64,000 nt of DNA from UBA4742 sp963785815 (GCA_963785815.1 CAWAWN010000001.1:62001-126000); one strand, 5' to 3'. Positions 17,052 to 25,422 are shown, numbered from the stretch's first letter. Numbers and translations are program-made. Notes: a model not told the origin generated them from the letters alone.

Positions 17052-18562
17052 CGACGCCGACGGGCCCGACGGAGTGCGCCCAGGCTGTCGATGGCGACCG
17101 TGTGGACGGTGGCCAGCAGGATGGCCGCGTCCATGCCGAGACGCCAGTTCTCGATGTAGAAGAGGTCGAGGTGGCGGTTGGCCTCGAACGAGGGGTTGTG
17201 CCGGGCCTCCACCTGCCAGAGCCCGGTGATGCCGGGTCGCATGTCCAGGCGAGCCAGGAAGGCCTGATCGAAACGAGCCGTCTCGGCCAGTAGGGCGGGC
17301 CGGGGCCCGACCAGGCTCAGCTCGCCCCGCAGCACGTTGACCAGCTGGGGCAGCTCGTCGATGCTGCTGGCCCGCAAGCAGCGCCCGACCCGGGTCACCC
17401 GGGGGTCGTCGGGCACCTTGAAGAAGGGCCCGCCGCGGACGTTGCGGGCCTCCAGGGCATCGAGCTGGGCCTCGGCGTCGGTGGTCATGGTCCGGAACTT
17501 GTGGATCACCACCGGCGAGCCGCCCCGGCCCACCCTGACCTGGTGGAACAGCACCGGACCTGGGTCGTCGAGCTTGACCAGGATGGCCGCCACCAGGCTG
17601 ACCGGTGCGGTGACCACCAACAGGAGCGACGCACCCACCACGTCCATGGCCCGCTTGGCGGCCAGCGCGCCGCGGCGGGTGGCGGCCGGCTCCAGGTAGA
17701 AGAACGGCTCGTGGGCCATGGGCAGCGGACGCACCCGCCGGTGCTCGATCCGGCTCAGGCCACTGGAGAGGTGCACGTGCAGCCCAGCGGCGTGGACGTC
17801 CCGGATGATCACGTTGAGCTCGTCGGAGGCGATCCCGTTGGCGGCCACCAGGGCACCGGTGGCGCCGCTGCGGCTGGAGGCGGCCGCGGCCGAGCGGCGG
17901 GTCCCCAGCCACGGGCCGGCGTCGCCGTCCTCGGAGGGGAAGTCGTCGACGTGACCGACGGTGCGATAGCCGATCTCGGGGTGGCTGACCAGGAGTTGTG
18001 CGAGGTCGCTGACCCCGCGGCCCGCGCCGACCAGCACCACGGGGCGGCTCAGCTCGCCGCTGCGGCGCAGGAGCGTGACCCAGGCGTCGAAGCAGCTGCG
18101 GACCACCACCAGCACGACGAAGCTCGACAGCCCGCCGATCACGACGGGCGAGAGGGCGGGGGCCGCGGTGGTCATCTTGCCCAGACCCCAGGCCAGGGCG
18201 GTGAGCAGCCCGGCCACCGTGGCCTGGCGCTCGAGGGTGGCGGAGCGCACCGCGCTGATCCGGGACCGGTACAGGCCGAGGGCCCACGAGAGGGCCACGC
18301 CGGCGACGGTGAGGACCGCGGTCTGCACGGCGATGGTCAGCGCGCCGGCCTCTCGCCGACCGGTCAGGTCGCCGATCGACAGGGCCAGGGCCCACGAGCC
18401 GGCCAGGGCCAAGGCCTCGATGGTGATCAGGCGACGGCGCAGCGGTGGTCCAGGGGTGGCTCCGGAGCGCGCCTGGCGGGGACCGGCAGTGGACCGCCTG
18501 GCTCGGCGCAGCCGTCGTTCACGCGGGTCGGACGCCCTTGTTGACCACGTCCATGCGGTCAT
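16958..18562 (-). CDS. Polyprenyl glycosylphosphotransferase (exopolysaccharide initiating enzyme)
   Basis: 534 residues. Four N-terminal transmembrane helices (about 45-165), a Rossmann-like CoA-binding fold (V-L-V-G-A-G-R-G-V-S-D-L, about 175), a fifth hydrophobic segment (about 310-335), then the bacterial sugar transferase domain with K-R-A-M-D, H-K-F-R-T-M, L-R-x-S-S-I-D-E-L-P-Q-L-x-N-V-L and S-L-V-G-P-R-P. It links the first sugar phosphate to undecaprenyl phosphate, the committed step of chain synthesis. The ATG at 18562 is preferred over a TTG two codons earlier. It has its own array promoter (18598-18652), lying inside the 3' end of the upstream gene. Confidence 0.9.
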   Translation of the reverse strand: MTAWTWSTRASDPRERRLRRARRSTAGPRQARSGATPGPPLRRRLITIEALALAGSWALALSIGDLTGRREAGALTIAVQTAVLTVAGVALSWALGLYRSRISAVRSATLERQATVAGLLTALAWGLGKMTTAAPALSPVVIGGLSSFVVLVVVRSCFDAWVTLLRRSGELSRPVVLVGAGRGVSDLAQLLVSHPEIGYRTVGHVDDFPSEDGDAGPWLGTRRSAAAASSRSGATGALVAANGIASDELNVIIRDVHAAGLHVHLSSGLSRIEHRRVRPLPMAHEPFFYLEPAATRRGALAAKRAMDVVGASLLLVVTAPVSLVAAILVKLDDPGPVLFHQVRVGRGGSPVVIHKFRTMTTDAEAQLDALEARNVRGGPFFKVPDDPRVTRVGRCLRASSIDELPQLVNVLRGELSLVGPRPALLAETARFDQAFLARLDMRPGITGLWQVEARHNPSFEANRHLDLFYIENWRLGMDAAILLATVHTVAIDSLGALRRARRRRHEGAAPDEGSEVSASEPPSPLELEPVEMGA

Positions 18563-18595
18563 CGTCAACCATCCCAGCCCTCGGAGATCACGTCA

Positions 18596-19810
18596 TCACG
18601 ATGGCGTCTCCGGCTGAAGCCTGACTGAAGGGGCACTGAGGTGTTTCTGAACGCGCGTCGGGTTGGTCAGGTCGCTGCTGCCGGGTCCGGTGCCGATGAC
18701 CACCTCGTAGCCGCTGACGCCCTGCGATCGGGCCAGACCGGCCGCCCCGACCGCTTGGGCCACCAGGGTCTTGGCGCTCCCACCCGGCAGGTGCGGGAAG
18801 GCGATGCCCATGCTCAGGCGCGTGGACCGGACCGTTCCCCCCACCCGGGGTGGGTCGTCGGAGATCTCGACCACCTGCTCGGCCAGCTCGATGATCTCCC
18901 GGTAGGAGTCGACCTGCTCGCACAGCAAGGCCATCCGGTGGCGGCCCACGACCAGGAGCGTCTGGCGCTCGCGAAGGCGCGGCGCGATGCGATCGACCAT
19001 GGCCTGGTCGATCCCGACCTCCCAGGCCGGCTCCCACGGGGGGTCGCCGTCGTCGGCCGGCGCCACCAGCTCCATCTCGACCACCAGGACGGCGATGGTG
19101 GTGGCGGCGTGCTGGTGCGCCTCGAGCACCTCGTCCACCAAGGCCACGAAGGCGACGGCCGCGTGCTCGTCCCAGCCCTCGAGCCCCGTGCCCGGCTCCA
19201 CGTCGCCCGCCACCTCATCGGGCGAGCCGAGCTCGGGCAGCCACAGGACCTTGCCCAGGGCCGTGCCGTCCAGGCCGACCAGCGGCTCCATGAGCAGGCG
19301 GGTCCGACGGGGCCTCGGATCGGCCACGTGGACCAGGGTGACCTCGCAGGCGCGTCCGCCGACGGCGGCCACCCGCTGGCTGGTGGCCTGGCGGCCCCCC
19401 AGATCGATGGCCGACTGCCAACCGGGGCCGAGCGAGGCGGCCGGGCTGAGCCCGCTGACCGCCGCCCAGGCTCGGTTGCCGTACACGGCTGATGCAGATC
19501 CGTCGACCACCAGCACGGGCAGCGGCAGCCATCCGGCCACCATCGCCAGCAACATCGCGGGGGTCTCCAGGTCGGGCCAACGGATGGGGGCGTCGGCCCA
19601 GGTGTCCGGCCAGGTGGCGGTGGCGTGGATGATCTGGGGCTGACCGGCATCTCGGACCGCACCCCGGTGGGATGGCCCTTGGTCGCAGTGGGCCTCCGGG
19701 ATGAGCCGGGAGCCGGTCAGCCCCAGATCAGGTGGCGACACGACGAGACGGAAATGAGTCGCAGGTCGCCCACATGAGCACGGGGGAAGGGAGCGGCGTG
19801 GGTATGCCAC
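18596..19810 (-). CDS. PAS domain protein with degenerate GGDEF domain
   Basis: About 404 residues. A PAS-like domain (about 110-200, with V-Y-G-N-R-A-W-A-A-V-S-G) is followed by a GGDEF-type fold (about 240-395) in which the signature reads V-G-R-H-R-M instead of G-G-D-E-F, so it should not make c-di-GMP. It may sense a ligand or act as a scaffold. The start is uncertain: I chose GTG 19810, which has GGGAGG just upstream and gives a leader of about 30 bases from the array promoter, like two other array genes; an ATG at 19936 is also open but would place the array inside the gene. It adjoins the response regulator and the initiating transferase, so a regulatory role in polysaccharide output is likely. 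Confidence 0.6.
   Translation of the reverse strand: MAYPRRSLPPCSCGRPATHFRLVVSPPDLGLTGSRLIPEAHCDQGPSHRGAVRDAGQPQIIHATATWPDTWADAPIRWPDLETPAMLLAMVAGWLPLPVLVVDGSASAVYGNRAWAAVSGLSPAASLGPGWQSAIDLGGRQATSQRVAAVGGRACEVTLVHVADPRPRRTRLLMEPLVGLDGTALGKVLWLPELGSPDEVAGDVEPGTGLEGWDEHAAVAFVALVDEVLEAHQHAATTIAVLVVEMELVAPADDGDPPWEPAWEVGIDQAMVDRIAPRLRERQTLLVVGRHRMALLCEQVDSYREIIELAEQVVEISDDPPRVGGTVRSTRLSMGIAFPHLPGGSAKTLVAQAVGAAGLARSQGVSGYEVVIGTGPGSSDLTNPTRVQKHLSAPSVRLQPETPS
18598..18652 (-). promoter_or_regulatory. Promoter with 4 x 11-bp repeat array (B) for the glycosylphosphotransferase
   Basis: Plus-strand hexamers at 18614 (CTGAAG), 18625 (CTGAAG), 18636 (CTGAGG) and 18647 (CTGAAC) are exactly 11 bases apart; in gene sense they read as CTTCAG variants. 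CATCGT (18603-18598) lies exactly 10 bases beyond the last. The predicted start of transcription is about 29 bases before the ATG at 18562. The array overlaps the last codons of the PAS/GGDEF-like gene. Confidence 0.78.
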
Positions 19811-19846
19811 TGCCCCCTCCCGATCCCCGTTGCCCACAAGCCTCTG

Positions 19847-19902
19847 AGGGTGGGCTCGAAGGCTGAAATGCGCGAAGCGAACTTCCTGAAGAGTTGCTGA
19901 AG
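19847..19902 (-). promoter_or_regulatory. Imperfect repeat array (C) upstream of the PAS/GGDEF-like gene
   Basis: CTGAAG at 19897 and 19886 are 11 bases apart; CTGAAA is at 19863, which is 23 bases further (two periods plus one base), with a poor match between. CACCCT (19852-19847) lies exactly 10 bases beyond CTGAAA. The geometry fits the other four arrays. It lies between the leftward PAS/GGDEF-like gene and the rightward response regulator, so it may also affect the regulator's own gene. Confidence 0.55.
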
Positions 19903-19981
19903 TTCCTTTCCAAATGGGGGTGATCCACGCGATCATGACGACGGAGATGAGTGATCAGGCTCAGAGGGAGATGCCGGGCGA

Positions 19982-20671
19982 ATGAGCACAGCGGCACCAC
20001 GCGTGCTGGTGATCGATGACGACCCCTTCATGTGCGAAGCCTTGGCCATGGCATTGGGGTCCGAGGGCTACCAGGTCCGGACGGAGACAGACGGGACGTC
20101 GCTCGATGAGAGCTTCGCCGGCTTCAGGCCGTCGCTGGCCCTCGTCGACCTCGACCTCCCGGTGGGGCCGGACGGCGTCAGCATCACGAGGCGCCTGCGG
20201 GCCATGAGCGACCTGCCGGTCATGTTCGTGAGCGGGTCGACCCGGGTCGAGGACCGGGTGACCGGCCTCAAGGTCGGCGCCGACGACTTCCTGGTGAAGC
20301 CCTTCTCGATGGCCGAGCTTCTGGCCCGGGTCCAGTCGCTGTTGCGTCGATCCAAGGCGTTGCCGTCGAGCGTCCTCGAGGTGGGCGACATCCGCATCGA
20401 CGACCGGGCCCATGTGGCCTGGCGGGGCGAGCACGTGCTGCAGCTGCGCAACCTCGAGTACCGCCTGCTGTACACCTTCTGCCGCCACGCCGGCCAGGTG
20501 CTGTCGAAGGCGCAGCTGCTCGACGCGGTGTGGGGTTTCGCGTTGTCCGACCCGAACCTGGTCGAGGTGCACGTCAGCCACCTGCGGGCCAAGCTCGAGG
20601 AGCACGGGCCGCGCGTCATCAAGACGATCCGCAGCGTGGGCTACGTCTTGGTGGCCGAACCGACGGCTTGA
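19982..20671 (+). CDS. OmpR/PhoB-family response regulator
   Basis: 229 residues. The receiver domain has D12-D13-D14, the phosphoacceptor D56, S84 and K106; the C-terminal winged-helix DNA-binding domain (about 130-225) ends with V-S-H-L-R-A-K-L and I-K-T-I-R-S-V-G-Y-V. All residues needed for phosphorylation are present. No histidine kinase gene is adjacent, so it is an orphan in this window. OmpR/PhoB proteins bind tandem half-sites 10-11 bases apart as head-to-tail dimers, matching the five arrays in the surrounding locus; it is the natural candidate to bind them, but that is inference. ATG start with GGGAG 11 bases upstream. Confidence 0.92.
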   Translation: MSTAAPRVLVIDDDPFMCEALAMALGSEGYQVRTETDGTSLDESFAGFRPSLALVDLDLPVGPDGVSITRRLRAMSDLPVMFVSGSTRVEDRVTGLKVGADDFLVKPFSMAELLARVQSLLRRSKALPSSVLEVGDIRIDDRAHVAWRGEHVLQLRNLEYRLLYTFCRHAGQVLSKAQLLDAVWGFALSDPNLVEVHVSHLRAKLEEHGPRVIKTIRSVGYVLVAEPTA

Positions 20672-20707
20672 TCCCGCACCGGTCCGCCTCCAGGCCACGC
20701 TCCGTGT

Positions 20708-20734
20708 TTGACTGAATGCGCATTGTGGTAATAG
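20708..20734 (+). promoter_or_regulatory. Possible sigma-70-type promoter for the beta-helix gene
   Basis: TTGACT at 20708-20713 and TAATAG at 20729-20734, separated by 15 bases. The spacing is short. An alternative is TACTAT at 20783-20788, which lies just before the ATG at 20799 and would give a near-leaderless message. Confidence 0.35.
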
Positions 20735-20762
20735 GGAAATGACCTGCCAGCGCGGATGATCC

Positions 20763-21758
20763 ATGGGCGAGCAGGCGACCGCTACTATGCTCGGCCCCAT
20801 GCTCATCCGCCGTCTCGCGGCAGCCACGGTCATCGCCCTGGTGGCGATGACCGTGACGGTCGTCCAGGCTTCGGCAACCACCGGAGCCACGCTGCAATGC
20901 GGGGTGAACCCCACCACCGACGTGCACCTCGACGCCGATCTGACCTGCGACAGCAGCTTCGTGATCGGCTCCAGCTCCGACACCACACCCATCTTCATCG
21001 ACCTGGGTGGTCATTCGCTGACCATCACCACGCCCAACGCCGCCTGCCGGTTCGGCCAGGTGGGCCCGTTGTGCGCCATCCTGGCCGTGGGCCCGATCAA
21101 GCTGCGCAACGGCGTCGTGCAGGGGTCAGTGGGGCTGGCCTCGGTCCGGGCGGCGAACAACGTCCGTGGGGTGACCATCCACGGCGACCTGTGGAGCTCG
21201 GGGGTGGGCGCCCGGGTGGTGGCCAACACCATTTGGAACGGTTCGATTCACGTGTTCAGTGGCGATACCACGGTCGCCAACAACTTCGTCGGCACCGGCA
21301 GCATTTCGTTCTCGGACCTCGACAGCCAGATGAATATCGTCATCGACCACAACCTGATCGTGGCCAGCCCGACCGACGGCATCGCCGGCGTGCTGGGACA
21401 GGGTGGCGAGTTCGCCAACGACGTGACCGGCGAGATCCACGGCAACGCCATCAGCCGTCCGACCGGCGCCGGCATCAGCATCACCGGCGCCCTGACCAAC
21501 CTGGGCGAGCTCGCGCTGATCCGCAACCGGGTGCTCAACAGCGGTGGCGACGGCATCCACATCGTGGGCCACGCCACCCCACCGACCCCCTACCTCGGGG
21601 GTCCGGTCACCCTCACCGGCAACAAGGTGGACGGCGCAGGTGGCATCGCCATCAACGCCCCGTGGGTGGACAACCTCTCGGGCACAGGCATCGTCGACGG
21701 CGGTGCCAACATCAGCCGCCGTTCTGCTTCGCCCTGCATCGGGGTGGTCTGCGGCTGA
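20763..21758 (+). CDS. Secreted right-handed beta-helix protein
   Basis: 331 residues from the first ATG; ATGs at 20787 and 20799 are alternatives, the last giving a standard signal peptide (M-L-I-R-R then a hydrophobic core, cleaved near A-S-A). The mature part has regularly spaced N, G, I and V ladders (N-N-V-R-G-V-T-I-H-G, A-N-N-F-V-G-T-G-S-I, N-R-V-L-N-S-G-G-D-G-I) typical of parallel beta-helix rungs, as in periplasmic copper-binding NosD-like or pectin-lyase-fold proteins. No catalytic residues can be named. Probably an extracellular glycan-binding or glycan-processing protein of the same locus. Confidence 0.68.
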   Translation: MGEQATATMLGPMLIRRLAAATVIALVAMTVTVVQASATTGATLQCGVNPTTDVHLDADLTCDSSFVIGSSSDTTPIFIDLGGHSLTITTPNAACRFGQVGPLCAILAVGPIKLRNGVVQGSVGLASVRAANNVRGVTIHGDLWSSGVGARVVANTIWNGSIHVFSGDTTVANNFVGTGSISFSDLDSQMNIVIDHNLIVASPTDGIAGVLGQGGEFANDVTGEIHGNAISRPTGAGISITGALTNLGELALIRNRVLNSGGDGIHIVGHATPPTPYLGGPVTLTGNKVDGAGGIAINAPWVDNLSGTGIVDGGANISRRSASPCIGVVCG

Positions 21759-21766
21759 CCAGGAGG

Positions 21767-22645
21767 TCAGGCACGCCGGTCGGCCACGCGCTCCTTCACC
21801 GACCGCAGGCCGTCGAGCACGACCGGGGGCAGCAGGCGGTGGGCCGTGCGCCGGGCGTCGAACGGCGTCCGCTTCCACGCTTCGTCGGGGCGCGGCTGGA
21901 AGTACGTCGACCGCGACTCGCTGGCCTCGCCCCGGGGCCGGCCGTTGGAGTAGTAGTACAGCGCCAACGATCGGCGGGTGCGCCCGGGTGGGCAGGCCAG
22001 CGGTTCGGGGTGCCCGTGGTAGCTGTGGTCGGTGGTGTTGAAGATGACGCAGCGGTTGGCCAGGGGCAGGATGCTGCGGCTCATGGTGGACATGTCCGGC
22101 GTCCAGAGCTCGAGCGCTCCGCCCCAGCGGGGATCCCAGTCGTCGTTGAGGTACACCAGCAGGTTCAGCCGCCGGTCCAGGCGCAGCTGCTCGTGCCGGT
22201 TGAAGTCGGCGTGGACGGCGAGGTGACCGCCGGGCTCGATCTGGTGGAGACCCCCACCCCAGTAGTAGGGATCGGGGATCAGTCCCCGGATGCCGGTCAG
22301 CCGCTCCAGGAAGCGCACCATGGTGGCGGAGTTGAACTCGTAGAGCAGGTGCTTGATGACCGGTGTCATCCGGGTGGTGTCGTCGGTGGCCAGCTTGCGC
22401 TCCTGGCGGGTGCTGAACCGCTGCCACTCCAGGTCACCCGGCTCTGGGAACTCGGCCTTGACGTCGTCGATCAGCTGCCGGGGCAGGAAGCCGTCGATGA
22501 CCACGTGGGGGAAGGGCTCGGCGCCGCGGTAGCCGTCCGCCAGCTCGCTCGCCATGGTCTGGAGCGCGACGGGGTCGAAGGAGAACGTTCGTGAATCCGT
22601 GCCGGTCTGGAGGGCGCCGGCCATCTGGGTCTCCGCGACAGACAT
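21767..22645 (-). CDS. 2OG-Fe(II) oxygenase (prolyl 4-hydroxylase-like)
   Basis: 292 residues. H-A-D-F-N (near residue 138) supplies the H-x-D iron ligands, H-S-Y-H-G-H-P-E near 205 the distal His, and R-R-S-L-A-L-Y-Y-Y the 2-oxoglutarate-binding Arg; W-G-G-A-L-E-L-W is typical of the P4H-like branch. It should hydroxylate an organic substrate in the cytoplasm using O2 and 2-oxoglutarate; the substrate is unknown, but the array promoter links it to the polysaccharide genes. The ATG at 22645 has GGGAG about 8 bases upstream; the predicted leader is about 26 bases. Confidence 0.82.
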   Translation of the reverse strand: MSVAETQMAGALQTGTDSRTFSFDPVALQTMASELADGYRGAEPFPHVVIDGFLPRQLIDDVKAEFPEPGDLEWQRFSTRQERKLATDDTTRMTPVIKHLLYEFNSATMVRFLERLTGIRGLIPDPYYWGGGLHQIEPGGHLAVHADFNRHEQLRLDRRLNLLVYLNDDWDPRWGGALELWTPDMSTMSRSILPLANRCVIFNTTDHSYHGHPEPLACPPGRTRRSLALYYYSNGRPRGEASESRSTYFQPRPDEAWKRTPFDARRTAHRLLPPVVLDGLRSVKERVADRRA

Positions 22646-22677
22646 GGTGGAACTCCCGCTCGAGCGGTCGGTGCTCC

Positions 22678-22732
22678 AGGGTCGTACCCGCGCCTGAAGT
22701 CCACCTGAAGCGGGCCTGAGACCTTGCTGAAC
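22678..22732 (-). promoter_or_regulatory. Promoter with 4 x 11-bp repeat array (D) for the 2OG oxygenase
   Basis: Plus-strand hexamers at 22694 (CTGAAG), 22705 (CTGAAG), 22716 (CTGAGA) and 22727 (CTGAAC) are exactly 11 bases apart. GACCCT (22683-22678) lies exactly 10 bases past the last in gene sense. The distal end of the array covers the TTG start of the divergent gene at 22724, so binding could also block that gene. Confidence 0.75.
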
Positions 22733-24028
22733 CGCCACCGGCGCGGGCCCATCGGCCGTCGACTGGCCGTCTTCGCCGCGGTCGTGGGGGTGCTGGCCGC
22801 CAGCTGCGCCAGCTGCGCCAGCTCCGGGCGAGGCGCCGAAGGCCCGGTGGGAGATCCGGCTGCCGCCCACCTGGCCACCTCGAACACCACGTCAGCCCCC
22901 GCCTGCGCCGAGGACGGTTCGGATGGGGCCCGCCAGTGCTGGCAGCGCCACACCGGCGTGCTGGGCTTCGCCATCGATCACGGGCAGCCCTGGACGCAGG
23001 GCTCGGCCCATCCCGACGCCCAGGACCCGAGCACCGACCCCAACCTGGTGACCCGGTGCGGGACCGCGACCCAGCCGGTCGAGATCGACCTGTTCGCCAC
23101 CTCGACCACCGTCCACGGCGGCACCTGCCAGGGGCCGGTGCTCACCGGGTCGGGCCCTCTCCCGATCTACGGCCAGGTGGTCCACGCCCTGATCCACGGC
23201 TGCGTGAACGTGCACGTGGGCGGGGCAACGCTGGTGGACGACGCGTTCATCGACCGATCTCCGACCTGCGACACCGGAGGCGACGGCGGCAACGGATCGT
23301 CTCGCGAGTCGGGCGCCACCATCCAGACCGGGACCGGGTCACGCAGCCACTTCGCCCCGGTCCACCTGCTGTACGTCACCGTGGACGGCTACGGCTGCGA
23401 CGTGGTCAGCGCCCACCAGGACTGCACCGACGTCTACGGCGTCGGCGGCACCGACATCTGGGCCCAGAACGTCAACGTGTTCGGCTACGCCCACGACTTC
23501 GAGGCGTTCGGACCCGGGCCCACCACCTCCACCACCGACACCTCCACGAACGTGCGCATCGCCGACTCCATGGCCCCCTGCTCGCTGTGCCACACCGTGC
23601 TCACGGGCGACCCCACCGACCCCTACGTGCACAACGAGGACGTCTACCTGTGGAACACCTCGGGCGTGATGCTCACCCACGACTGGTTCTCGGCTGACGC
23701 CGGCACCGAGGCCGATCCCCGCGGGTCCACGGCCAACACGTCGGCCGCGGTGTTCCAGAACGCCAACACCAACCTGACCTCGCTCGCCAGCAGCTACCTG
23801 GATGGCGGCAGCGGGTTCAACATCGAGGGGAACTGCCCGCAGGGCACGAACTCGAACGAGACCTTCGAGGACGACGCCCTGGCCCTGGCCAAGAACGACG
23901 GCTACGGCTACCCGGGTACGGTGGCCGCCTGGACCCCGACCACGACCGGCAACGTGTGGGGAGGGCGCAACCACTCGGCCGACGGGACGGTGGCTTCGAT
24001 CCCGGCCCCGTCGCCCGGTGGTTGCTGA
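22724..24028 (+). CDS. Exported beta-helix-like protein, possible lipoprotein
   Basis: 434 residues from a TTG start. A basic N-terminus (R-H-R-R-G-P-I-G-R-R) and hydrophobic stretch end at L-A-A-S-C-A-S-C, a possible lipobox. The rest is Cys-containing, rich in T, N, D and G, with beta-helix-like rungs, and shares C-W-x-x-H-T-G-V near the start and K-N-D-G-Y-G-Y-x-G-T near the end with the protein at 8157-9857, so the two are probably paralogues. Function unknown; likely on the cell surface. The start codon lies within array D, and no good ribosome site is visible. Confidence 0.65.
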   Translation: MLNRHRRGPIGRRLAVFAAVVGVLAASCASCASSGRGAEGPVGDPAAAHLATSNTTSAPACAEDGSDGARQCWQRHTGVLGFAIDHGQPWTQGSAHPDAQDPSTDPNLVTRCGTATQPVEIDLFATSTTVHGGTCQGPVLTGSGPLPIYGQVVHALIHGCVNVHVGGATLVDDAFIDRSPTCDTGGDGGNGSSRESGATIQTGTGSRSHFAPVHLLYVTVDGYGCDVVSAHQDCTDVYGVGGTDIWAQNVNVFGYAHDFEAFGPGPTTSTTDTSTNVRIADSMAPCSLCHTVLTGDPTDPYVHNEDVYLWNTSGVMLTHDWFSADAGTEADPRGSTANTSAAVFQNANTNLTSLASSYLDGGSGFNIEGNCPQGTNSNETFEDDALALAKNDGYGYPGTVAAWTPTTTGNVWGGRNHSADGTVASIPAPSPGGC

Positions 24029-24044
24029 CCCGGACGGATCGCGC

Positions 24045-24986
24045 TCAGCCCTCGAGGACCTCGAATATGCGCTCGGCCCGACGTCGCCACGAGTGTTCCC
24101 GGCGCACGATGGCCTGGGCGGCCAGCACCGCCTGGCGTCCGGCGAGGTCGTCCCGGTCGGCGTCCAGGCGGGCGGCCAGGTCAGACCCGTCCGGCGCCAC
24201 CTGCAGGATGGCGTCGGTGGGCAGCAGCGTCTCGAACTCGCCGCTGCCGGGGAGGACCCCGAGCAGGCGGGCACCGGCGGCCAGGCCCTCGAGGTAGCGC
24301 ATCACCAGCGGGCTGAACCCGCCGGTGCGCCGGGGGTCGTCCAGGTCGGGTGGGGTGACCACGAAGTAGCGGCTGCGGGCCACCAGGCGCCCGAGCTCGG
24401 CGGGGGAGGTCACCTCGCCCCCCACGGTCTGGTGGTAGCGCAGGCCACGCTCGCGGCAGTAGTGGGTGAGGGCGCGGTGCAGGGGTTCGTAACGGCGACC
24501 CATCCAGTAGGCGAAGAGGTCGCGCTCGGCGCCGTGGTCGACGAAGACATCGGTGTCGACGCCGAAGGGCAACCACTCGAAGCGACCTCGCGGGAACCGG
24601 TGGGTGAGCTCGTCACGAGCTTCCCGCATGGCCACGAAGCACGGGTCGAGGCGCTGGGCCACGGCCAGGCGGCCGATCTTGGTCACCGCCGGTCGCCAGC
24701 CGTCGATCACCAGGGCGGACCGCCGGGTCCGCCGCAGCAGCCGGGCGTGGGCGGCACACCACACGGGCCACTCGGGACGGGCGCTGATCTGCATCCAGAA
24801 GACCGTGTCGGCGTCCTGCACCGCCCGCAGGGTCCGACCCCAGGCCGCGAGGTCGAGGGGTCGCACCGGCGGCGGGGCCACGATCGGACGTCCCGTGCGC
24901 TCGGCGAGGGGCTCGAGCAGCGGGGGTCCCAGGGTGGGCCAGTTCGTGCCCGGGTCAAGGTTCCGGTTCGAGAGCGTGACGATCAT
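24045..24986 (-). CDS. Glycosyltransferase, group 1-like
   Basis: 313 residues. An N-terminal half with M-I-V-T-L-S-N-R-N and W-M-Q-I-S-A-R-P is followed by the G-V-D-T-D-V-F linker near 170 and a donor half with G-F-S-P-L-V-M-R-Y-L-E-G-L-A-A-G-A-R-L-L-G, the conserved acidic-helix pattern of GT4-like enzymes. Sugar unknown. The ATG at 24986 has GAGGA immediately upstream. It lies just downstream of the FkbM remnant, and its 3' end is 16 bases from the convergent exported-protein gene. Confidence 0.75.
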   Translation of the reverse strand: MIVTLSNRNLDPGTNWPTLGPPLLEPLAERTGRPIVAPPPVRPLDLAAWGRTLRAVQDADTVFWMQISARPEWPVWCAAHARLLRRTRRSALVIDGWRPAVTKIGRLAVAQRLDPCFVAMREARDELTHRFPRGRFEWLPFGVDTDVFVDHGAERDLFAYWMGRRYEPLHRALTHYCRERGLRYHQTVGGEVTSPAELGRLVARSRYFVVTPPDLDDPRRTGGFSPLVMRYLEGLAAGARLLGVLPGSGEFETLLPTDAILQVAPDGSDLAARLDADRDDLAGRQAVLAAQAIVRREHSWRRRAERIFEVLEG

Positions 24987-25024
24987 CGCGTCCTCGGGGC
25001 CGGCGGTGCCACGTCCCGGACCGC

Positions 25025-25264
25025 CTAGAGCCGACGGTCGAGCAGCCCGGCCACGGCGCCCGGGCGGGTCACGAACACGAAGTTGTTGACGGAGACCTTG
25101 CCGGCACCCACGTCGACCGGGATCCGGTTCGGATCGCACAGCTCGCGGCCGACGTGCTGTTCAGGATCGCCCAGCGTGGATCGCCATCGCCATCGCCGGC
25201 GCAACGGGCCCGCCAAGGCGGTCGGGAGGTGCCGTTCGAGGCCCTTCAGCCGCTCGTACCGCAT
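25025..25264 (-). pseudogene. Internally deleted FkbM-type methyltransferase
   Basis: 79 residues. The start (basic L-R-R-R-W-R-W-R, then D-P-E...L-C-D-P-N-R-I-P-V-D-V-G-A-G-K) matches the lead-in and SAM motif I of FkbM methyltransferases, normally about 250 residues. Straight after G-A-G-K the frame jumps to V-N-N-F-V-F-V-T-R-P, which resembles the end of such proteins. The central catalytic region is missing and the frame is kept, so this looks like a deletion scar. TACCAT 9 bases before the ATG is a possible promoter. Confidence 0.5.
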
Positions 25265-25422
25265 GGGCGGCGAATGGTACCGGACGGCGCGTCACGCCGT
25301 GCCGGAACTCGGATGAGCACGGGCCGGCGACGAGCAGGCGAACGCGTTCCACAGGTGCTAGACCTGCCGGCAACGTGGTCGGCTTCGGGGGCGGGCCGAG
25401 CGCGAGGGGAGAGGGGGCATCT

